From Stenotrophomonas sp. UBA7346 (lineage in GTDB: Bacteria; Pseudomonadota; Gammaproteobacteria; Xanthomonadales; Xanthomonadaceae), in the NCBI GenBank assembly GCA_002471015.1, contig DKPB01000015.1, positions 1 to 42,068 on the forward strand: a DNA stretch of 42,068 bases. Direction: 5' to 3'. The translations under genes and the position numbers were made by a program. Each line of letters begins with the position of its first letter. Position 1 is the first letter of the stretch. The notes under the pieces were generated by a model. That model was given only the letters and a program-made list of their open reading frames with translations, did no database searches and was not told the origin of the DNA. Shown piece by piece: positions 38,750-42,068 of the stretch.

Positions 38750-39151
38750 TCAACTCTTCAGGGCGCGGTGTTCGCTGGTGATGGTCGCACCTTCGCCCAT
38801 CACCTTGGTGACCGGCGTGCGGGTGGCTACGTCCAGTAGTCGTTCCCATTGTTCGTCGGTCAATGCGCCGGTAGCGGAAAGAATGCGGTGCACCTGCAGC
38901 TTACCGGCTTCATCGCGGCTGGAGGTTAGCTCGGCGTTGAACTCACCCAGCTCCCAGCCTTTTTTCTCTGCATACATCCGCAAGGTAATCGCGGTGCAGG
39001 CGGCCAGCGATGCCAGATACAGGTCGAACGGTGCCATGCCTGCGTCCTGCCCGCCCAGCCGGGCTGGCTCATCGGCAACAAGCTGGTAGACGCCGTTGCT
39101 GATGCGATGTGCGTAGTTGCTTCCCGTTGATTCAATGGTGACGTGGGCCAT
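38750..39151 (-). CDS. OsmC-family protein with one expected cysteine missing
   Basis: A 133-residue OsmC/Ohr-fold protein. The GGQDAGMAPFDLYLASLAACTA segment carries the first catalytic cysteine (C52). At the place of the second cysteine, usually in a CPVxxxL motif, the sequence is RTPVTKVM (T112 instead of Cys). OsmC and Ohr proteins are thiol peroxidases using both cysteines; with only one, peroxidase recycling would have to be different or absent. GGAGG 10 nt before the ATG sets the start. It is followed by a small acidic protein gene in an apparent two-gene operon. Confidence 0.85.
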   Translation of the reverse strand: MAHVTIESTGSNYAHRISNGVYQLVADEPARLGGQDAGMAPFDLYLASLAACTAITLRMYAEKKGWELGEFNAELTSSRDEAGKLQVHRILSATGALTDEQWERLLDVATRTPVTKVMGEGATITSEHRALKS

Positions 39152-39274
39152 GGCGGCTTCCTCCAGAACGAGCAGTCAAATTATCTTCAGACCATTGCTT
39201 CGGGTAGTCATCGTTTATTGCTCACATCGTCCCATTGCCTGAACGCTGTCCGGATATCAGACGGCGTCGTGGCC

Positions 39275-39297
39275 GTCGTGCCGAGCCATGCTCGGCA
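39275..39297 (+). repeat. SMAG element with altered GTCG head
   Basis: GTCGTGCCGAGCCATGCTCG plus GCA; the GTAG tetranucleotide has one change while the stem is intact. It lies in the 367-bp gap (39152-39518) between the osmC-like and cyclophilin genes, which holds only repeats and no gene. A degraded GTAGGAG copy is at about 39340-39365. Confidence 0.7.
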
Positions 39298-39391
39298 GGG
39301 GCTTTGCCGCTGCTCCGGCCATCTGCGCTCTGCGCTTTGTGCAGGAGTGGCGTCAGTCGTGAAGCTTCAACTGGATCAGCCTGCGGAGAGC

Positions 39392-39436
39392 TAACCCCTC
39401 CCCAACCCTCCCCTTCGCTACGCGAAAGGGAGGGGG
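39392..39436 (-). repeat. G-rich intergenic repeat, inverted copy
   Basis: AACCCCTCCCCAACCCTCCC followed by CTTCGCTACGCGAAAGGGAG. It is the reverse orientation of the copies at 1991, 2133 and 31305, directly next to the SMAG pair. Confidence 0.65.
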
Positions 39437-39437
39437 C

Positions 39438-39506
39438 GTAGTGCCGAGCCATGCTCGGCAATGGGCTTTCCCGGTAGAGCCGCTGCCGAGCATGGCTCGG
39501 CACTAC
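39438..39506. repeat. Inverted pair of SMAG elements after the cyclophilin gene
   Basis: A plus copy (39438-39460) and a minus copy (39484-39506), 23 bp apart, ending 12 bp from the stop of the peptidylprolyl isomerase gene. They could form a cruciform or a long 3' hairpin. Confidence 0.82.
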
Positions 39507-39518
39507 CGTGGATGCGCT

Positions 39519-40430
39519 TCAGCGGATACGTACCGGCAACGGGATGTTGCACAGGTCGATATGGCCGGCGGCGCGCTTGTAGAAGCCGTCCACGCGGTTG
39601 CGGCGGGCTTCCACCGCATCAGCGAAGGTCTTTGAATCGGTACGCAGTACTTCGAGTTTCACCCGTTGCGCCTCGGGCAGCTCGCTGGCCAGGGTGATCG
39701 CCTTGATCGGCGTACGCTGTGCGGGGTCTTCGTAGAAGCCCATCGGGTCGGGGCCACGCTTGATGGTGCTGAGCAGTTCCATGCCCTTGAGCACGCGGCC
39801 GACCAGGGTGATGTTGCGGTCCAGCTGGCGCGGCGATTGGCCGGTGACCACATAAAGCTCCGCACCGACGCTGCTGTCCTCGTCATTGTTGCGGCCAGCG
39901 CCGAGCGCACCATAGCAATGCGCCAACCAGGCATTCTTGCCATCGCTGCCGACGGCGAAGTCGCCAACGAAGCCGGTGCGGGGGGCCCAACCATCGCGGT
40001 CGGGCAGGGCGGTGAAGGCCAGGCCTTGCAGCGGACGCTGGAATTCGGCGGGCAGATGAGACTTGGCGCTGCCCATCGACTTGGCTTTGGCCGCGTCGTC
40101 GGCATCGGCGTCGCCGAACTGAACAACGAAGTTGTCCTGCGAGCGGTAGATGCTCAGCCCATCCCAGAAGTGCTCCCTGGCCATCGTGCGGATGTTGCCG
40201 GCGTGCTCGGGGGCGAACTGCGGGGCCAGCTCGATGATGACGCGGCCGCCTTCCAGGTCCATATACAGCGTGTTTTCCGCCGCCGGGGTGTGCCAGTCGC
40301 TGGCCGGCGCGGCGTCGATGATCTCCTGGGCGCTGCGGTACTTGGCGGGGGCGTCGGCCGCCAGCAGGGGCAGCGGGGACAGCGACAGGGCCAGGGCAAG
40401 CAGGCAGGGACGTAGCGTCATCGGGCGCAT
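39519..40430 (-). CDS. Periplasmic cyclophilin-type peptidylprolyl isomerase
   Basis: A 303-residue exported protein. A signal peptide (1-25, ending PLLAADAP) precedes an insert-containing cyclophilin domain (about 50-250). Recognisable pieces are MDLEGGRVIIELAPQFAPEHAGNIRTM, FWDGLSIYRSQDNFVVQFGD, the C-terminal GAELYVVTGQSPRQLDRNITLVGRVLKGM and IKRG. It would speed proline isomerisation of envelope proteins. The C-terminal 55 residues form a charged helical extension ending in IPLPVRIR. A second ATG nine bases downstream is an equally good start. Confidence 0.88.
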   Translation of the reverse strand: MRPMTLRPCLLALALSLSPLPLLAADAPAKYRSAQEIIDAAPASDWHTPAAENTLYMDLEGGRVIIELAPQFAPEHAGNIRTMAREHFWDGLSIYRSQDNFVVQFGDADADDAAKAKSMGSAKSHLPAEFQRPLQGLAFTALPDRDGWAPRTGFVGDFAVGSDGKNAWLAHCYGALGAGRNNDEDSSVGAELYVVTGQSPRQLDRNITLVGRVLKGMELLSTIKRGPDPMGFYEDPAQRTPIKAITLASELPEAQRVKLEVLRTDSKTFADAVEARRNRVDGFYKRAAGHIDLCNIPLPVRIR

Positions 40431-40574
40431 TCCAGTTGGGTGTAGGCCGATTCTGCGCGATTGGCCGGTGTACCCGCCAGCGGCATGACGGGGGTAGGGG
40501 TGACTACCGGCATATTCACTATAGCGAACTAAACACTAGTATTTGCTTCAGGCTAGTTGGCGGGAGTGAAGGCC

Positions 40575-40937
40575 ATGACGGAGTTGGATGCACATCTGCG
40601 CAAGTTCCAGAAGGAATTGAGCACAGGCACGGTGTCGCTGGCCCTGCTGGCGGTGCTGGCCAAGGCGCCGGAGCCGCTGTACGGCTACCTGATCGCCAAG
40701 GAGCTGGAGCGGATCGGCGATGGGGTGCTCAGCGGCAAGCAGAGCGCGCTGTATCCGGTGCTGCGCAACCTGGAAGCTGCCGGCCTGCTGGAAAGTCATG
40801 TGGAGCCTTCGGTGGCCGGGCCACCGCGGCGCTACTACCGCATCAATGACGACGGTCGCGCCGCGCTGCGGCAGTGGGTCGCCGCCTGGAATGCCACCCG
40901 CGACTCGGTCGAGTCCGTACTGGAAGGGATCAAATGA
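40575..40937 (+). CDS. PadR-family transcriptional regulator
   Basis: A 120-residue winged-helix regulator. Helices and wing are clear: KELSTGTVSLALLAVLAKAP, LYGYLIAKELERIGDGVL, SALYPVLRNLEAAGLLESHV and PPRRYYRINDDGRAAL. PadR proteins usually repress their own operon. The ATG at 40575 has GGGAG 8 nt upstream, better than the TTG at 40557. It overlaps the next gene by 4 bp (ATGA). The promoter region holds ACTAGT (about 40535-40540) and a second GCTAGT, a possible but weak operator pair. Confidence 0.92.
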   Translation: MTELDAHLRKFQKELSTGTVSLALLAVLAKAPEPLYGYLIAKELERIGDGVLSGKQSALYPVLRNLEAAGLLESHVEPSVAGPPRRYYRINDDGRAALRQWVAAWNATRDSVESVLEGIK

Positions 40938-41935
40938 TGAATACCGAACACAACACGCGACCGCTGCCGACCACCATCCCTGAATACCTCGACCAGCTGC
41001 GCGCGGCATTGGCAGGTGCCGACCTGGCGATGATCCAGGACGCGCTGTACGACGCCGAGGAATACCTGCGCTCGGAACTGGCCGAGCAGCCGGGCAAGAG
41101 CGAGGCCGAGGTGATTGCCGGTGTGGCCGGCAGTTATGGCGCGCCGGAAGAGGTGGCCGAGATTTACCGCGAAACCGAGGTGACAGTGAACCGCGCCCTG
41201 CGCACGCCGCGCCCGGCATCACGTGTCATGCCAGCAGCTGCGGCGGCGGTGGCTGACGCGAGCGCGTCCCCGGTTGAGCCAGGTGTCGCCGCATCGACGC
41301 GCACGCCAGCACCGCGATCCTTGCTGGCGCGCTTCTTTGGCGTGGCGCTGGATCCGCATACCTATGGCGCGCTGTTCTACATGCTGCTGTCGCTGGCCAC
41401 CGGCATCTTCTTCTTTACCTGGGTGGTGACCGGCCTGTCGGTGTCGGTGTCCTTGCTGATCCTGATCATCGGTATCCCGATCCTGCTGTTGTTCCTGGGT
41501 TCGGTGCGGGTGTTGTCGCTGGTGGAAGGGCGCATCATCGAAACCATGCTGGGCGTGCGCATGCCGCGCCGGCCCGCCTATACCGATCGCAGCCAGGGTT
41601 GGCTGCAGCGCATCGGTGCGATGTTCTCGGACGGCCGCACCTGGTTGACGATGCTGTACTTCGTGCTGATGCTGCCATTGGGGATCCTGTATTTCACCGT
41701 GGCCACGACCTTGTTGTCGACGTCGCTGGCGCTGGTGTTCGCCCCTGTGGCTGCACTGTTCACCAATGAGGCAATCGGCATCTGGATCGACGGCGTCAAT
41801 GTCGGCAGCTCCTTCTGGCTGTGGCCTTTGTCGGCGGGTGTTGGCGTGCTGCTGCTGTTTGGCACGCTGCATCTGGCGCGAGGCATCGGCAAGCTGCATG
41901 GCGCGATGGCCAAGCATCTGCTGGTGCGCTTGTAA
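40934..41935 (+). CDS. HAAS-domain membrane sensor protein
   Basis: A 333-residue protein. The N-terminal helical HAAS (DUF1700-like) domain lies at about 10-80 (IPEYLDQLRAALAGADLAMI and DALYDAEEYLRSELAE). An Ala/Pro-rich linker (about 95-135) leads to a membrane sensor domain with about four helices (155-310, e.g. LFYMLLSLATGIFFFTWVV, LLILIIGIPILLLFLGSV, LYFVLMLPLGILYFTVATTL). HAAS proteins next to padR are a common pairing and are thought to act in signalling with it. The ATG at 40934 overlaps the padR stop (ATGA), so translation is coupled. Confidence 0.88.
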   Translation: MMNTEHNTRPLPTTIPEYLDQLRAALAGADLAMIQDALYDAEEYLRSELAEQPGKSEAEVIAGVAGSYGAPEEVAEIYRETEVTVNRALRTPRPASRVMPAAAAAVADASASPVEPGVAASTRTPAPRSLLARFFGVALDPHTYGALFYMLLSLATGIFFFTWVVTGLSVSVSLLILIIGIPILLLFLGSVRVLSLVEGRIIETMLGVRMPRRPAYTDRSQGWLQRIGAMFSDGRTWLTMLYFVLMLPLGILYFTVATTLLSTSLALVFAPVAALFTNEAIGIWIDGVNVGSSFWLWPLSAGVGVLLLFGTLHLARGIGKLHGAMAKHLLVRL

Positions 41936-41960
41936 GCGCCGCTTTTCGAGGGAACGTAGA

Positions 41961-41989
41961 CGAGGGCGCCAACGGCGCCCTCGTTTTTT
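41961..41989 (+). terminator. Rho-independent terminator of the padR operon
   Basis: CGAGGGCGCC-AAC-GGCGCCCTCG, a 10-bp stem, then a T run, 25 bp after the stop. Confidence 0.93.
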
Positions 41990-42057
41990 GTAGTGCCGAG
42001 CCATGCTCGGCAGGGGCTTTCCCGGTAAGGCCTCTGCCGAGCATGGCTCGGCGCTAC
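41990..42057. repeat. Inverted pair of SMAG elements at the window end
   Basis: A plus copy (41990-42012) begins at the last base of the terminator region, and a minus copy with GCGCTAC end (42035-42057) follows 22 bp later. Confidence 0.82.
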
Positions 42058-42068
42058 CACGCGCTATG

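Overview
The window looks like chromosomal core and near-core DNA from a gammaproteobacterium of the Xanthomonadaceae, most probably Stenotrophomonas. The evidence is uniformly GC-rich coding sequence, protein families typical of xanthomonads (xanthomonad-type nucleotide pyrophosphatase, AdaA-AlkA fusion, DUF885 lipoprotein, ClpP-like lipoprotein), and about a dozen copies of a short palindrome that begins GTAG and contains GCCGAGCCATGCTCGGC. That palindrome matches the SMAG (GTAG) REP-like family described in S. maltophilia. I see no rRNA, tRNA, CRISPR array, prophage, transposase or complete IS element. These statements come from reading the sequence; no database search was run.

Layout. 1-178: repeats. 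179-1879: exported amidohydrolase. 2268-5604: a translationally coupled tetR / DHA2 pump / HlyD adaptor operon on the minus strand with an operator in its promoter. 5681-7317: a coupled marR / MFS operon. 7318-7985: a long gene-free stretch of simple tandem repeats plus a minus-strand terminator. 7986-10740: a zinc-type TonB receptor diverging from a MerC-like membrane protein, with a Zur-box-like sequence between them. 10846-11025: ribosomal protein bTHX. 11145-12392: nucleotide pyrophosphatase lipoprotein. 12523-14522: alkylation repair pair (AdaA-AlkA fusion plus Ogt). 14689-16462: ClpP-like lipoprotein and a DUF4019 protein. 16595-17773: ubiquinone-type flavin hydroxylase. 17835-20180: a small S4 RNA-binding protein diverging from a DEAD-box helicase. 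20358-25177: two diguanylate cyclases flanking rluF, then an AAA ATPase. 25178-27554: minus-strand DMT transporter, DUF72 and VOC proteins. 27657-31259: class C beta-lactamase-type hydrolase and an ABC exporter. 31465-34363: a run of small minus-strand genes (tail-anchored protein, membrane protein, DUF1801, TMEM175 channel, CsaA, NTF2-like). 34666-37287: a decayed excalibur protein, a thioredoxin-like protein and a DUF885 lipoprotein. 37595-41935: DUF4349 lipoprotein, an OsmC pair, a periplasmic cyclophilin, and a padR / HAAS-sensor operon.

How the genes work together. The clearest functional unit is zinc uptake at 7986-10740: a receptor with histidine-rich stretches and a MerC-like protein share a control region containing a Zur-like palindrome. 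The second is alkylation defence at 12523-14522, where the Ada methyl-acceptor/regulator is fused to AlkA and overlaps ogt by 4 bp. Two drug-pump operons each start with their own regulator and use ATGA stop/start overlaps. Four genes (nucleotide pyrophosphatase, adaA-alkA, rluF, DMT transporter) have a -10-like hexamer exactly 6-7 nt before the ATG, which suggests leaderless mRNAs.

The intergenic spaces are shaped by at least four families of short repeats, often arranged as inverted pairs just after stop codons. In two genes the repeat supplies the stop codon itself. I found no unmistakable new defence or mobile system. The best candidates for follow-up are the Zur-linked zinc module, the leaderless pattern, the tandem-repeat region at 7403-7965 and the repeat-derived gene ends.
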